This document shows, in pieces, positions 46,919-59,606 of a DNA stretch of 64,000 nt (the stretch's first letter is position 1; every line of letters begins with the position of its first letter). This DNA comes from Diadema setosum (lineage: Eukaryota; Echinodermata; Echinoidea; Diadematoida; Diadematidae), in NCBI GenBank assembly GCA_033980235.1, contig CM067070.1, positions 4,014,978 through 4,078,977 on the forward strand. The letters run 5' to 3'. The notes beneath the pieces are model-generated. The model ran no database searches and was not told the origin of the DNA. It worked only from the letters and a program-made list of their open reading frames with translations. The translations under genes were made by a program, and so were the position numbers.

Positions 46919-47197
46919 TTCCGCCTCAACAGAGCCCTGAAATCAACATAGCTGTCTTCAGTGTAGGTAACTCTAATACCACAAGGCTTACTGTAACCTG
47001 CTCCATCCAGCACGCTGACCAACCACACCCAGCTATTGACCAATATTACATTTACGAAAACATCACTGACAACCCTTCTCCAGTCTCATCAACTTCAACT
47101 TTCAACAGGGTAACGCCCACGTTTGACACAGAATACCTCTGTGTTGCTGGAAATTATCTGGGAAACACATCAGCGTCGAGAGTTTTTGTTCCTGTCA
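46919..47197 (+). CDS. Module 1 exon C: C2-like Ig domain
   Basis: Acceptor TTTTGCAG, donor GTAAGT, 93 codons, one more than the other C exons. First Cys in LTVTCSI, no Trp at the usual place (YYIYEN instead), then TEYLCVAGNYLG. Two N-glycosylation motifs: NIT and NTS. The most diverged C exon in its first third. Confidence 0.87.
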
Positions 47198-49106
47198 GTA
47201 AGTAACTTGTTTGTTTGTGTACGCTGTGTACGAAATAACCTGCATTTGAAAGGGGAAAGAAGTCGTGGAGGTGTTTCAAGTACTATGCTCTCGATTTGTT
47301 TGTTAAAAGAGGCCTCACATACACTACAGGCAATATTGAATATCATATTGAGATAAACATTCATCATGATATAAGTAAGAATTTCTCTTCGGGACATACT
47401 TGTGCTATTGATCAGAGGGAATTTAATACCATACTCAGTGGTGTATCTACAGGTACAACGGCGCTCGGGGCAAGCGCGAAAATTGCGCCCCTACTTTTTG
47501 AAAAAGTTTTCAACCCCCACCACATCCCGGTAGGGACATTTAAAAATTCTGGCGAGCGAACGCGGCGAGGGAGCCAAAAATAAAAATTATATTTCAGCTT
47601 ACAAGACATTGCATTCTTGTCATTTTTTCGTTATTAAGATATTACAATCCTAATCAAGATACAGTGACGGCATTACAACTACAGATAACGATTTATACCA
47701 ACAAACTGAGAACTTTGAAAATAATTGCTCTAAATTAATACGAGCGAGTAAGCCGAAATTTATTCATTTCTGCAAATTGCACTTATCCCATAGTTTGTTG
47801 TACTTGTAAATCATACAATGCTGGCACACTGTTACGAGGTGCCTTGTCCTGTATGTAAAATAACAGATCATGCCACAATTGAATCCAAATGCTTGCTAAA
47901 CTCACAAATCAGTGTGAGGATTTTCTGAACATGTTCATATATAGGAAGTACGGAACTGTCTTCAATATATGTTATTAACATTATTATATGAGGGCTTGTC
48001 CAGCTGGATTTATGAATGGTGATATACATGTATACTGACAAACTGGACAAAACAAATTACAAAGCATAAGAGTAAGTGCAAGCGAGGCAGCGCGTGAGCT
48101 CATGTTATTTTATTTCATTTCATTACTTTTATTTATTTTTTATTTTTTGCTTAGTTATTGCAAATAGTTATATCGTGTGATTATCAATAATGATATGCTG
48201 GCTAATTGATAAAAGGCATATATAAATTGGAGAGAGGCATATATACAGTAAGTTGTAGATTCTTGTTTTATTGTAAAGGAAGCGGTGGAGTTTTCTTCAG
48301 TATATGTATTTGGTTATGAACTACGTTTTTTCTAGATACGACCTTATGTAGACCTTCTTTTTTTGTGATAACCGCAAGGCAACTACTAATGTACCTTACA
48401 TTTTGCAGAATTGCAGAAAAAAAGTGGATTAATAAAGCACCCTGAGTCACCAAACATGAAACTTGTACTTTAAATTTCTCATAATTAGATGTGTCGCACC
48501 ACTTGTGTCTCGAAACGGGTATTCAACTAATACATTGTGTATACTGATTTAGTGTTGTTCTTGTTGTTTTTTTATAAGGAAATGTCTGTAATGACTTAAA
48601 CATGATTTGGAGGTAATATATTGAATTGCTAATGAAGTAAATTGAAAAACTCGTCCAGACGACATTTTTTTTTTTTTTTTTTGGGGGGGGGGGGGGGGGG
48701 GTTGGCGCCCCTTAGTAGTGGCTTCCGAGGCACGTGCCCCACTTGCGATGAAATGCGACGAAATGCGAGAAAATGACACCCTAAGGTGTTAATCTAACAC
48801 CATGAATGAGCACCAGAAATGTAACACCTGCTGCGTGTTTTATTTTTAAGTCCAAACTTTTTGCATAGCAATATGGCAGCCAAAATCTGATTTTTTGCTC
48901 ATATTGGTTTTTTCAGACAAATGGTGGAAATAATTGGAATAAGATAATGATTGATAATATAAATACCAAGCCACTGATCACACTTTAAAGGCATTAATTT
49001 TGACTTGCCTGGGAATGAATATGCTCTCTTGCATGATTTCGTTATTATCACTCTTGTAAATATAGCTAACCAATTACTGTATTGCACATGTTTGTTGTGT
49101 AAGATA
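47198..49106. other. Intron between modules 1 and 2; repeat fragments
   Basis: Holds a GC-rich hAT-like fragment (about 47440-47580, with GGCGCTCGGGGCAAGCGCG), T and G homopolymers at about 48665-48700 followed by an inverted-looking GGCGCCCC block, and short TAACACC repeats near 48780-48840. The tail (48950-49100) is a diverged copy of the block preceding every A exon. Confidence 0.5.
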
Positions 49107-49612
49107 ATTGAGTATATGAATATAAGAACGACCCAAGTCCATGGAAGACCATTTCGAGTAAACTAAAAAAAACTTCATATCTTTTTTGTTTGTCCAATAA
49201 TATTCTATTTAACTGTGATGGGAAGGCAACATGTATGTACAAATTAGAACATATATTATTGTGACAATTAACATCAACATTAATTGTGGAGAGGCCATTT
49301 TGTGTGATGGACTTGGGTCGTTCTTTGATTCATATGGACTTGGGTCATTCTTTGATTCATATACATGATATTCTGCTATAGAGATGAGAGAAGGACGAGA
49401 GAGGGCGCTATAATATGAATGTAAGAATGACCCAAGTCCTTCATTCTTACATTCATATAAGATTTAACTCATTTATTTCAGGCACTTCCGGGGGTAATTA
49501 GGATTTATCATTTATACACAAGATAAGTACATGCATAAGCTACAATTTCCCATGTCAAACTGAATTTGGCCAAAAATTGGACTTGGGTCGTTCTTATATT
49601 CATATACTCAAT
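49107..49612. mobile_element. Tc1/mariner-type MITE with long TIRs
   Basis: TA target copies (49105-49106, 49613-49614) flank perfect inverted ends of over 30 bases, starting ATTGAGTATATGAATATAAG. A second, inner pair built on GGACTTGGGTCGTTCTT lies around 49310-49450. No coding capacity. Found only before module 2. Confidence 0.82.
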
Positions 49613-49814
49613 TAGAAACGCAGATAATGACACAGGAATTAATTTGTTTCTATGGAATGCGAAAACATGAAACATTTCTGTGACATTTCATGCAATGATT
49701 GTAAGGTCACCCATGCAGTACATGTAAGGCAAATATCGGATTGTTCAAGTTTGATAACGCATATGTATTATGGAATAAACAAAACAAGAAGCTCTTTCCT
49801 AGGTGCACCCGTAG

Positions 49815-50141
49815 AATCAATATCGGCACAAAGCATGACACTGAATGGGCCATCTTCAGTAGCAGTGGAAGCAGGATCCGACACAGAGCTGAGATGTTCA
49901 CTGAATGGATGGCCATCAGATTTTGCATGGATTGATCGGTCAGTGTCCCCTCCTGTCGTCCTGTTCAGTGGATGTAACAAACAGACTTCTTTGACAAAAT
50001 ATGATGACTTTAGTGTATCAGTGAATTACACCTCTTCTATACTGACAATCACTGCTACACAGATTGCAGAGGAAGGGATTTATGTTTGCTATTCTTCAGA
50101 AGTAGAAGATCCTGCACCTGCTGCACAAGTTACGGTTGAAG
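49815..50141 (+). CDS. Module 2 exon A: V-like Ig domain with shifted acceptor
   Basis: The acceptor used by the other A exons reads ATAT instead of ATAG here. A new AG nine bases upstream (CACCCGTAG) keeps phase 1 and, with small length changes, gives 109 codons. First Cys in ELRCSL, Trp in FAWIDRS, EGIYVCYSS. It has an additional Cys in SGCNKQT, absent from other A exons, so an unpaired or extra disulfide is possible. Donor GTGGGT. Confidence 0.83.
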
Positions 50142-51240
50142 GTGGGTCAATGTTTTGTTGGATCTCACAGTGGACTGCGCTAGTATGGTTGCTTATAGAG
50201 GAAAAAAAACGGAACATTACTGTACATTCAAAAGCAATGCCACAGCTCCTTCTCCTAACCTAACCCCCCCCCCCCTGTGGTTAAAGGTCAAAATAAACAG
50301 ACACAGGACTCACATGCACAAGCTTAATACACAAACATACATACACACACACTCGCACTTTGTGTGAATCTGAAACTTGACTTAGCTATTTTCTGTCCTG
50401 TTTTTACTTTTCGTGAGTTTTATATCTTTTGTATGGAATTTCATTTTCTTTAAGTTCTGGTATTCTACATCTTCTATAACTAATTGTAACATTACAAAAT
50501 GTATTTCACTGACTACAGAACATCCTATCGCAAGATATAATCGGTTTTATGTTTCAGGAGCAGTGAAGAACCTTAATTTCAAAAGTATTTTCACCCGTTC
50601 AGTGAATACATAGATAAAAGACGCAAAATTCATCATTGTTTTGCATGAAACAAGTATGGTCAAAAAAGTCTGAACACAAAATTGGTTTGCAATTTCAATT
50701 CTGAATAAAGAGTTGTCTTATACATGCAACATTTCAACTTGTCAATGGCAGCATAAAAAACAACAAAAATAAACATTTAAAAACACAGCAATTACTTTCC
50801 TTCCATCAGGTTAATCTTATGCTTTACTTTGTATTCTTAACTTTTTCACTGCTTCCTTGCATTTCAACGCTTTTATAATACCACACAAAACTAATATTAG
50901 AGAAAACGTACATTCCATATTCAAAAATGGATATCACATAATATTATTTATGTAAGAGCACAATTTAATACAGCAGCACATTTTCACTTTGCAAGTTTGA
51001 AAAGAACTATATACACCAAAATGACCCTTTTCACACGTATTGATAGATTACTCGAAATGTACACTAAGATTTGACATTAAAATTTGTTATCTGACACAAT
51101 ACCAGAGCATGATATGCGTGGCATTGCATTAAATAGGCACAATTTGGTGAAATAAGATTGAATGAATTAGTTTTCTTTGAAAACTACTGAGAATGTTATC
51201 AGTCACTATAATTTTCTCTTCATTTTCTGTGTTTCCTTAG

Positions 51241-51549
51241 TGAGATCAACTTTGTCATTGGTGTTAAATTCAACTCTCATCGCTGGTAACACTTACGAGG
51301 CAGTGTGCAGAGCCGAGGGAGGCCGACCAGCTGTAGACTTTGAATGGTATCTAGATAACGTACAACAGACAGTTGACCCGCCAACAAATCTCACTAATGC
51401 TGGTAATGCAGATCTGACTGATACAACGAGTATGTTTGTCTTCACTCCAACAAAAGAAAACTTCTGCCAGACCTTACGATGTATGACCACTGGACATCAA
51501 GTTATCAGCCTAAACCAGGAAAAGAACATTACTTGTCTCGATGTCAATT
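51241..51549 (+). CDS. Module 2 exon B: C2-like Ig domain
   Basis: Acceptor TTTCCTTAG, donor GTAAGT, 103 codons. Conserved AVCRAEGG, FEWYLDNVQQTVD, FCQTLRC and NITC. Motifs NST, NLT and NIT are potential glycosylation sites. Lacks the insertion of module 1. Confidence 0.88.
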
Positions 51550-51750
51550 GTAAGTCATAAAATGATATCGCGTCATGTAAGAAGTAATGTTTTTTCCAAT
51601 TATTTTGTTATTTGCTTCTCTGTCATTTTCTATGATAAATGCTGTTCATAAATTCTATGATTAATCAGCTTAAGAAAAAATAACTGCTAAACTTTGAACC
51701 AATTACTAGAAGTCATTAACTGTATCTGTCTTTAATATTAGTTATAGCAT

Positions 51751-51807
51751 GTCATTGGTGTTAAATTCAACTCTCATCGCTGGTAACACTTACGAGGCAG
51801 TGTGCAG
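51751..51807 (+). pseudogene. 57-bp copy of exon B start inside the B-C intron
   Basis: Identical to 51254-51310, the first part of module 2's own exon B (without its acceptor and first 13 bases). It has no acceptor in register and runs into unrelated sequence. A partial, recent intra-gene duplication. Confidence 0.9.
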
Positions 51808-52074
51808 TGTGAAGTTATAGCATATTCATGTGTTTTAGCAGAATTTGGTCTGATGCTAGGCAGTGTTCAAAGAATGTTCCTATTTATTTCCTTGATATAT
51901 TTATTTCAGCATTTCATTTGTATTCGAGTTTTCCACCATTCTACGTTTCAATGTTTTTCCTTGAATAGTATCATTTCATCAGTATTACTAGTTTGATTAG
52001 AACGGAGAGCTTTAAATACGAAATTATCAGCTGACTTGATTTGTATTATTATCATTGTCGTTATTATCTTGCAG

Positions 52075-52350
52075 TCCCACCTCAACAGAGCCCTGAAATC
52101 ATTACAGTTGGTTTCAATGAGGACACCTCTAACTCAATGCTTACTGTGACTTGCTCCATCCAGCAAGCTAACCAACCAAACCCAGCTATTGACCAACATT
52201 ACATTTATGAAAACATCACTGACAACCCTTTTCCAGTCTCATCAACTTCAACTTTCAACAGGGCAACGCCCACATTTGACACAGAATACCTCTGTGTTGC
52301 TGGCAATTATCTGGGAAACACATCAGCTTCGAAAATTTTTGTCCCTGTCA
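52075..52350 (+). CDS. Module 2 exon C: C2-like Ig domain
   Basis: Acceptor ATCTTGCAG, donor GTAAGC, 92 codons. LTVTCSIQQ, QPNPAIDQHYIYEN, TEYLCVAGNYLGNTSAS. Glycosylation motifs NIT and NTS as in the other C exons. Confidence 0.88.
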
Positions 52351-53003
52351 GTAAGCAGCTTATTTCTCTGTTTTCCCTCTTTTTCTCTCTTGTTATCAAG
52401 TGACGCGTGTTCCGAAGTAAAAAAAAAAAAAAAATAGACACGACAGTATTTAGGTAAATGCTCTCGATTTCTCTATCAAAAAAACTAAAATAAATAAAAA
52501 TTCACGTACCTTAGAGCCGATTCTGTCTGTTATAAATAAAGATAAACATTCATCATGATATAAAATATGGCATCCAAAATATAAATTTTCGATAAATTTC
52601 CATATAAATTGTGGAAACAGAGACAAGGAAATGTTATTATGGTTTTAGTACAAACGTCGAGCCATTGATTACGATTCGCCATGAATTATGTAACGCCTGT
52701 TTATACTGTCTGCATGATTTCGTTTATTATTATCATTCCCGTAAATAATCCAAAGCAATTACTGTGGGTCTTATGATTGTTATGTAAGATAGATAATAAC
52801 TTCAATAAAATGACACAAGTTCTTCGTTATTTGTACGCTAAACGCTGATACATGAAATATAGTGGTATTTTATGAATTGTTTTTAAGGTCAATTATACAT
52901 AAACGGAATATTACATTGTTCACGTTTGTGAACGTTTATGGACAATGGAACAGAACTTGGAATAAAAAGAAAACAATCTTTCCTTCGTTTTTTGAACCAG
53001 TAG

Positions 53004-53324
53004 TCACACTCAGCCTGACACTAAATGGGCCATCTTCAATAGCGGTGGAAGCAGGATCTGACACAGAGCTGAGATGTTCAGTGACTGGAGGGACATCTTC
53101 AGTTTTCACCTGGAATGATGTGTCAGTGAGCCCCTCTGTCATCATGTTCGGTGGAGGGACCAAACTAACTTTTCTGCCAAAATATGCTGACTTCAGTGTA
53201 TCAGAGGACACCACCTCGTCTATATTGATAATCACTGATACACAGATTGCAGAGGAAGGAAGTTATGTTTGCCAATCTTCAGGGGTGCCAGGTCCTGCAC
53301 CAGCAGCAGAAGTTACTGTTGAAG
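53004..53324 (+). CDS. Module 3 exon A: V-like Ig domain with GC donor
   Basis: Acceptor GAACCAGTAG (a CAG three bases earlier is also possible), 107 codons, ELRCSVTGG, FTWNDVS, EGSYVCQSS. The donor reads GAAG|GCGAGT: GC instead of GT, a known minor class that needs an otherwise good donor. All other A exons use GTGAGT or GTGGGT. Confidence 0.86.
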
Positions 53325-53444
53325 GCGAGTTGATGTTTCATTGGATCTTACAGTTTACTGCGCTGATATAACTACGACTGGATCATTACTGTGCATTCAA
53401 ATGTAAAGCCACAACCATTTCTCCGAACCTATCCAATGGGGTTA

Positions 53445-53828
53445 AAGGGATCGTACAGTTCTGGTTGAGACCTAATTTCAGGTTCCTAACATTTTTAGGT
53501 GATATAATGAGAAATCTCATATGAAATATGAAAGAGCATGCAATTTTATGAGGAATTCAACGTTTATTTGATAAAAATTGGTTTTGAAATGGCTGAGATA
53601 TCCAAAAAAGAACGATTCTAATAAAGTGTGGGACCCACACTTTGTAACCATCGCTTTGTTTTACTTTGTTTTTGGATGTTTCAGTTATTCCAAACCCGAT
53701 TTTCATCAAATAAACTTTGAATTTCTCTTAAAATGGTATGCTCTGTGCTATATCATAAGTGTTTTCTTGGTATCTTGCAAAAATTTGAAAGCCTATTTCT
53801 CATCTCAACCAAAACTGTATTATCCCTT
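53445..53828. mobile_element. MITE family X, copy 3
   Basis: In the A-B intron of module 3. TA target sites, ends AAGGGATCGTACAG and CTGTATTATCCCTT, 384 bp. Matches 25828-26206 and 29426-29812. Not found at this position in the other modules, so it inserted after module 3 had split off or was lost elsewhere. Confidence 0.75.
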
Positions 53829-54820
53829 TAGAGGTTAAAATAAACAGACACAAAACTCACATGCACACGCTTACACACACATTCATTAAAACAGACTCGC
53901 ACTGTGTATTAATGAAACTTGACTTATTTAGTTTCTGTCCTGCTTTTACTTTTTGTGTGTTTATTCATTATGTATAGAATCTATTTTTTTTTTTCAGTTC
54001 AGGTATTGTAAATTTTCTATAGGTAACTTTAATGTCACACAATGTATTGTACTGACTACTTAAAAAATCGTATTGCAAGATATAATCAATTATAATTATG
54101 ATAATAATGAAAAAAAAAATATCACAGAAGCAGTGAAAAACTTTGCTGTCAATAATAATGTTTACTCGTCGAGTAAATAGAATTAAAAAAAAAAACTAGA
54201 TGATTACTTCATGATTTTGCACAAAGCAAGCATAATATGGTCAAAAAAGTGTGTACACAAAAATGGTTTGTCAATTTCAATTTTAATTCAAATAAATAGT
54301 TGTCTGATACATGTAACAGTTTAACATGTTAATGGCAGCATGAAGAAGAGCAACAACAACAAAACAAAAAGTATTTGCTTTCCATCAGGTTCATCTTAAA
54401 CTTTTATAAAGTTTCTATTCTCAAACTTTTCACAATATTCTTGCATTTCGACAATTTCCCCATCCCACACAAAATCAATATTAGAGAGAATATAAATGCC
54501 ATATTATCAAGAAATTGATGGATAATATCAAATCATAGTATACATATATGTAAGATTACAAGAGCAGCACATTTTGTTTGTAAGGATCTGTACTCAACAA
54601 AATGATCCTTTTCACACAATTTCTAATAAAATTTTCTAAATTTCTACCAACTTTCGACTTTAAATTGTTATCTTACACCACAACAGAGCATGACATTGGT
54701 GGTTTAGTTGAATTGAATTGAATATGCAGCAACAATTTGATGGAATAAGTTTTCTTTAAAAACTACAAAAGATGATATCGGTCACTATAATTGTTTCCTT
54801 TCGTTTTTTGTGTTTCTTAG

Positions 54821-55129
54821 TGAGATCAACTTTGTCATTGGTGTTAAATTCAACTCTCATCGCTGGTAACACGTACGAGGCAGTGTGCAGAGCCGAGGGA
54901 AGCCGACCAGCTGTAGACTTTGAATGGTATCTAGATAACGTACAGCAGGCAGTTGACCCGCCAACAAGTGTCACTAATGCTGGTAATGCAGATCTGATTG
55001 ATACAACGAGCGTGTTTGTCTTCATCCCAACAAAAGAACATTTCTGCCAGACCCTACGATGTATGACCACTGGACATCAAGTTATCAGCCTAAACCAAGA
55101 AAAGAACATTACTTGTCTTGATGTCAATT
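54821..55129 (+). CDS. Module 3 exon B: C2-like Ig domain
   Basis: Acceptor TTTCTTAG, donor GTAAGT, 103 codons. Same landmarks as module 2 (AVCRAEG, FEWYLD, FCQTLRC, NITC), with SRPAVDF and QQAVDPP as in module 4, and FIPTKEH near the end. Confidence 0.88.
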
Positions 55130-55562
55130 GTAAGTTATAAAATGATACCAAGTCATTTAAGAAGGAATCTTTCTCCAGTTATTTGTTTCCTTTTTTGTCA
55201 TTCTATATGATAAATGCTTTTCATAAGCACAATGATTAAAAAGCTTAAGAAAAAAAATACAATATTCATTAAAGCTATCTCTAATATTTCATTGCATATT
55301 AATGTGTTTTGGCAGAATTTTGTCTGATGCCCAGCAGTGTTCAAAGACTGTTTTTATATTTCCGTGGTAGATTTTCTTCAACATTTCACTTATATTCGAG
55401 TTTTCCTCCTTTCTATATTTCAATGTTTTTACTGGAATAGTATTATTGTATCAATATTAGTAATGTGATTAAATTGGAGGGCTTTCAAGAAATTCAACTG
55501 AGTGGATTCGTATCATTATCATCATCATTATTATAATTACTATTATTATCATTATTTTGCAG

Positions 55563-55838
55563 TCCCACCTCAACAGAACCCTGAAATCATCACAGTTGAT
55601 TTCAATGAGGACACCTCTACCTCGATGCTTACTGTGACCTGCTCCATCGAGCAAGCTGACCAACCAAACCCAGCTATTGACCAATATTACATTTACGAAA
55701 ACATCACTGGCAACCCTTCTCCAGTCTCATCAACTTCAACTTTCAACAGGGTAACGCCCACGTTTGACACAGAATACCTTTGTGTTGCTGGCAATTATCT
55801 GGGAAACACATCAGCTTCAAAAGTTTTTACTCCTGTCA
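55563..55838 (+). CDS. Module 3 exon C: C2-like Ig domain
   Basis: Acceptor ATTTTGCAG after a (TTA/TCA)n-rich stretch, donor GTAAGT, 92 codons. LTVTCSIEQ, QPNPAIDQYYIYEN, TEYLCVAGNYLG. The Asp in the NITDN loop of the other modules is Gly here. Confidence 0.88.
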
Positions 55839-56032
55839 GTAAGTGGCATCTTTGTTTTGTACACTTTGTGGCAAATAACACATAACGGCGATATTTTTAT
55901 AAATACCCTTGCCTTCGTTGTCAAAAAAAAAAAAAAAAATCTCAAATACACTGCTGCAAATGTTGCCTGTCATAAATAAAGATTGACATTCACCATGAAT
56001 ATGGATTTCTCTTCGGAAAATTAATGGTCGTA

Positions 56033-56080
56033 CAGTAAACTCCCGTTTTAATGAACACACGGCCGCATCATAACGCACTC

Positions 56081-56116
<36 letters not shown>

Positions 56117-56242
56117 GCGTGTGTGTATGTGTGTGTATATGTGTGTTTGTGTGTATATGCGTTTAATCGCTGATAACAAAATATCAATGTAACGGAAGAA
56201 AACAGTCGGTCTCGAGGACTTCGGTATAACGGGAGTTTACTG
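56033..56242. mobile_element. CAGT-type MITE in module 3-4 spacer
   Basis: TA-flanked, ends CAGTAAACTCCCG and CGGGAGTTTACTG; same family as 16565-16786. A (TG)n tract at about 56082-56115 lies inside. Copies at the same relative place follow modules 4 and 5. Confidence 0.78.
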
Positions 56243-56384
56243 TATTGCTCCTAGGGAATGTAATTCCATACTAGTATTAGCTCTATAACCGAGCAGCAAA
56301 CTCCTCTCGAGGCTGGTTAAACCATGGACCATGGTCCATGGTAAAAGATACCGAAAAGAATTGAATACTCCAGGTAATCACGTC

Positions 56385-56510
56385 AGAGTTTGGGCCTAAC
56401 CTTGTTTTACCTTCCATTCGATTTTTGTTTTGTTTTGTGTGGGTTTTTTTTTCATGCTTTTTACCGTATTACGAAAGTGTTTGAACCAGATCTGGACGAT
56501 GCATCTCTTG
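56385..56510 (+). repeat. Relic of the foldback element's end, module 3-4 spacer
   Basis: Reads TTTGGGCCTAACCTTGTTTTACC, T-rich sequence, TTTTTACCGTATTACGAAAG, then a diverged CCAGATCTGGACGATGCATC. In the same order the left end of the foldback element at 36385-36480 has GGGCCTAACCTTGTTTTACC, TTTTACCCTATTTCGGG and CCGAATCTGGATGATGCA. Confidence 0.65.
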
Positions 56511-56896
56511 TAATCCATGAGCCAATATCTGACATTTCTATGGTGAACATAGAAAGAAGAAAATCTGGATTTAGTATAAATGCCCAGCCATTCATTATGT
56601 GTAGGCATATGGTTGTTGCTTATGTGCTCTCTGATTGGTTTCATCATGATATTATGATTAATCTGGCAAATATTCCAAGGCAATTACAGTGGGTCATATG
56701 TTTGTAATGTAAAATAATTGGAAATGAATATAAATTGACATATATATTGATATAAATCTTAAACAATGGTTCCTATGTGAATTATGCATGTACTGAATGT
56801 TAGATTGTTCAGATTTGTTGATATTAATAAATAATGACATATGAATAACAGATTAAAAGAAGTTGATCTTTACTTCGTCTAACTTTGAATCAATAG

Positions 56897-57217
56897 CCAC
56901 AAACAGCCTGACGCTAAATGGGCCATCTTCAGTAGCAGTGGAAGCAGGATCCAATACAGAGCTGAGATGTTCAGTGACTGGACTAGCATCGTCAGTTTTC
57001 AATTGGCTTGATACTTCAAGGACCCCTGATGTTCCCATATTTGTTGGAGGTATCAAACTAACTGTTGATTCAAAGTATGATGACTTTACTGTATCAGCGG
57101 ATGCCACCTCATCCACAGTGACAATCACTGATACACAGATTGCAGAGGAAGGGAGTTATCTTTGTCAGGCTTCAGGGGTGCCAGGTCCTGCACCAGCAGC
57201 AGAAGTTTTTGTTGAAG
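56897..57217 (+). CDS. Module 4 exon A: V-like Ig domain
   Basis: Acceptor GAATCAATAG, donor GTGGGT, 107 codons. ELRCSVTGLA, FNWLDTS, EGSYLCQ. The stretch between the Trp and the KYDDF block differs strongly from modules 1-3. It pairs with module 5: 15 of 321 bases differ by eye, 12 of them changing residues. Confidence 0.88.
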
Positions 57218-58393
57218 GTGGGTTGATATTTCATTGGATCTTACAGTTGACTACGCTGATATAACTACGACTGGATCATTACTGTGCATTCAAATGTAAA
57301 GCCACAGCCCTTCTCCCAAACTATCCCCTCCCCCCAAGCGGTTTAAGGTTAAAAGGGACAGACACAGAACTCACATGCACTCACTGACGCACACATACAT
57401 ACAGACACACTAGCCCTGTGCCTATATGTAAAAATTGATTTATACATCTTTCTGTCCTGTTTTTTTTTTTTCATTCAGTGTGTTTAATTTCTTTTTGTAT
57501 AGTTTTATTTTCTTAATTAGTTCAGGTATACTATTTTTTGTTTTAATAGCTAATTGTAGTGTCACATATTCTTTTTTTTTCACGGAGTAGAAAAAACAGA
57601 TGGTATCACAAGAAAAAAAAAATCAGTTATGATTATGATGAATAAGGTACAAATATTCAAGGAGAAGTAAATAGCGTTGATGTCAATAAAACTTTTGACT
57701 CGTTCAGTAAATAGAGAACGCTAGATAATTGCATCACGGTTTTGCATGAAATAAGTATAATAAGGTCACAAAGGTGTTTTCACAAAATTGGTTTCCCAAT
57801 TTCACTCTTAATTAAAATAAAAAATTGCATGATACATGTAACATTTCAACCTAGAGGTGCCAGCATGAACAAAAAAAAAAGAAATACAGATATTAAAAAA
57901 CAACGCAATTACTCTGCTTCCATCAGGTATATCTCATACTTTAGTTTCTTTTTTAACCTTTTTACTCCTTTCTTGCATTTCAACGCTTTTTTCAAACCAC
58001 GCACAGATAATATGAGAGAATGTATAACCATATTCAGAACTTGATTTAATATTAAGTAAGAGCACACTGTGATAGAGCAGCACATTTTAACTTTTCAAGT
58101 TTGATAAGAACTAAATTGTGCAAAATGCCCCTTTTAACTCGAAGTGATGGATTACTTGAAATTTTTATTGAGATTTGACTTTTAAATTGTTATCTGATAC
58201 CATACCAGAGCATGACATTGGTAGTTAAGTTGATCCTGTGCATGACATGCGTGGCATTGCATTAAATAGGCAGCTTTAAATTGAACAACTATTAGATGTT
58301 CTCAGATTAAATAACTTTGTTTGTTTGGTTGTTTTTTGTGAAATACTGAGGATGTCCACTATAATTTTCCCTTCATTTTCTGTGTTTCCTTAG

Positions 58394-58702
58394 TGAGATC
58401 AACTTTGTCATTGGTGTTAAATTCAACTCTCGTCGCTGGTAACACGTACGAGGCAGTGTGCAGAGCCGAGGGAAGCCGACCAGCTGTAGACTTTGAATGG
58501 TATCTAGATAACGTACAACAGGCAGTTGACCCGCCAACAAGTGTCACTAATGCTGGTAATGCAGATCTGATTGATACAACGAGCATGTTTGTCTTTACTC
58601 CAACAAAAGAACATTTCTGCCAGACCCTACGATGTGTTACCACTGGACATCAAGTTATCACCCTAAACCAGGAAAAGAACATTACTTGTCTTGATGTCAA
58701 TT
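58394..58702 (+). CDS. Module 4 exon B: C2-like Ig domain
   Basis: Acceptor TTTCCTTAG, donor GTAAGT, 103 codons. AVCRAEG, FEWYLDNVQQAVD, FCQTLRCVTTG, NITC. Eight bases differ from module 5's B exon, half of them silent. Confidence 0.88.
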
Positions 58703-59108
58703 GTAAGTTATAAAATGATATCAGGTCATTTAAGTAATTTTTGTCCAGTTGTTTAGTTGTTTGTTTTTTTTTTGTCATTTTATATGATAAATGCTATTCA
58801 TAAGCACTATGATTAAACAGCTTAAGAAAAAGATATATTTCATTATATTAAGGTGTTTTAGCAGAATTTTGTCTGATGCCCAGCAGTGTTCAAAGACTGT
58901 TCTTATATTTTCTTGGTATATTTTCTTCAACATTTCACTTATATTCGAGTTTTTCCCCTTTCTATATTTCAATGTTTTTACTTGAGTATTATTTTATCAA
59001 TATTACTAATGGGATTAAATTGGAGGGCTTGCGAGAAATTCAACTGAGTGGATTCTTATTATTATCAATATCATTATAATTATTATTACTATTATCATTA
59101 TTTTGCAG

Positions 59109-59384
59109 TCGCACCTCAACAGAACCCTGAAATCATCTCAATTGATTTCAATGAGGACACCTCTACCTCAATGACTACTGTGACCTGCTCCATCCAGCAA
59201 GCTGACCAACCAAACCCAGCTATTGACCAATATTACATTTACGAAAACATCACTGACAACCCTTCTCCAGTCTCATCAACTTCAACTTTCAACAGGGTAA
59301 CGCCCACGTTTGACACAGAATACCTTTGTGTTGCTGGCAATTATCTGGGAAACACATCAGCTTCAAAAGTTTTTACTCCTGTCA
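59109..59384 (+). CDS. Module 4 exon C: C2-like Ig domain
   Basis: Acceptor ATTTTGCAG, donor GTAAGT, 92 codons. Identical to module 5's C exon from about base 80 to the end; the differences (9 bases in 6 codons, all changing residues) lie in the first quarter. Confidence 0.88.
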
Positions 59385-59606
59385 GTAAGTGGCATCTTTC
59401 TTTTGTACGCTTTGTTGCAAATAACATATTTTTGTAGGAAAAAAATGTGGAAAAGGCGGTATTTTAAGTAAATGCCCATGCTTTCTTTATTAAAAAAGAA
59501 AAAAAAATCTCAAGTACACTACAGCAAATGTTGCCTGTCATAAATAAAGATTAACATTCACCATGATATACTAGCATGGATTTCTCTTCGGAAATTAATG
59601 GTGGTA

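Noticed and set aside
56390..56707. Repeated frames in the spacers before exon A (also at 60032 and 63623) that look conserved between modules
   Set aside because: The whole spacer is duplicated DNA, so frames recur without selection. They overlap the foldback relic, differ by frame-breaking changes, and lack splice signals.
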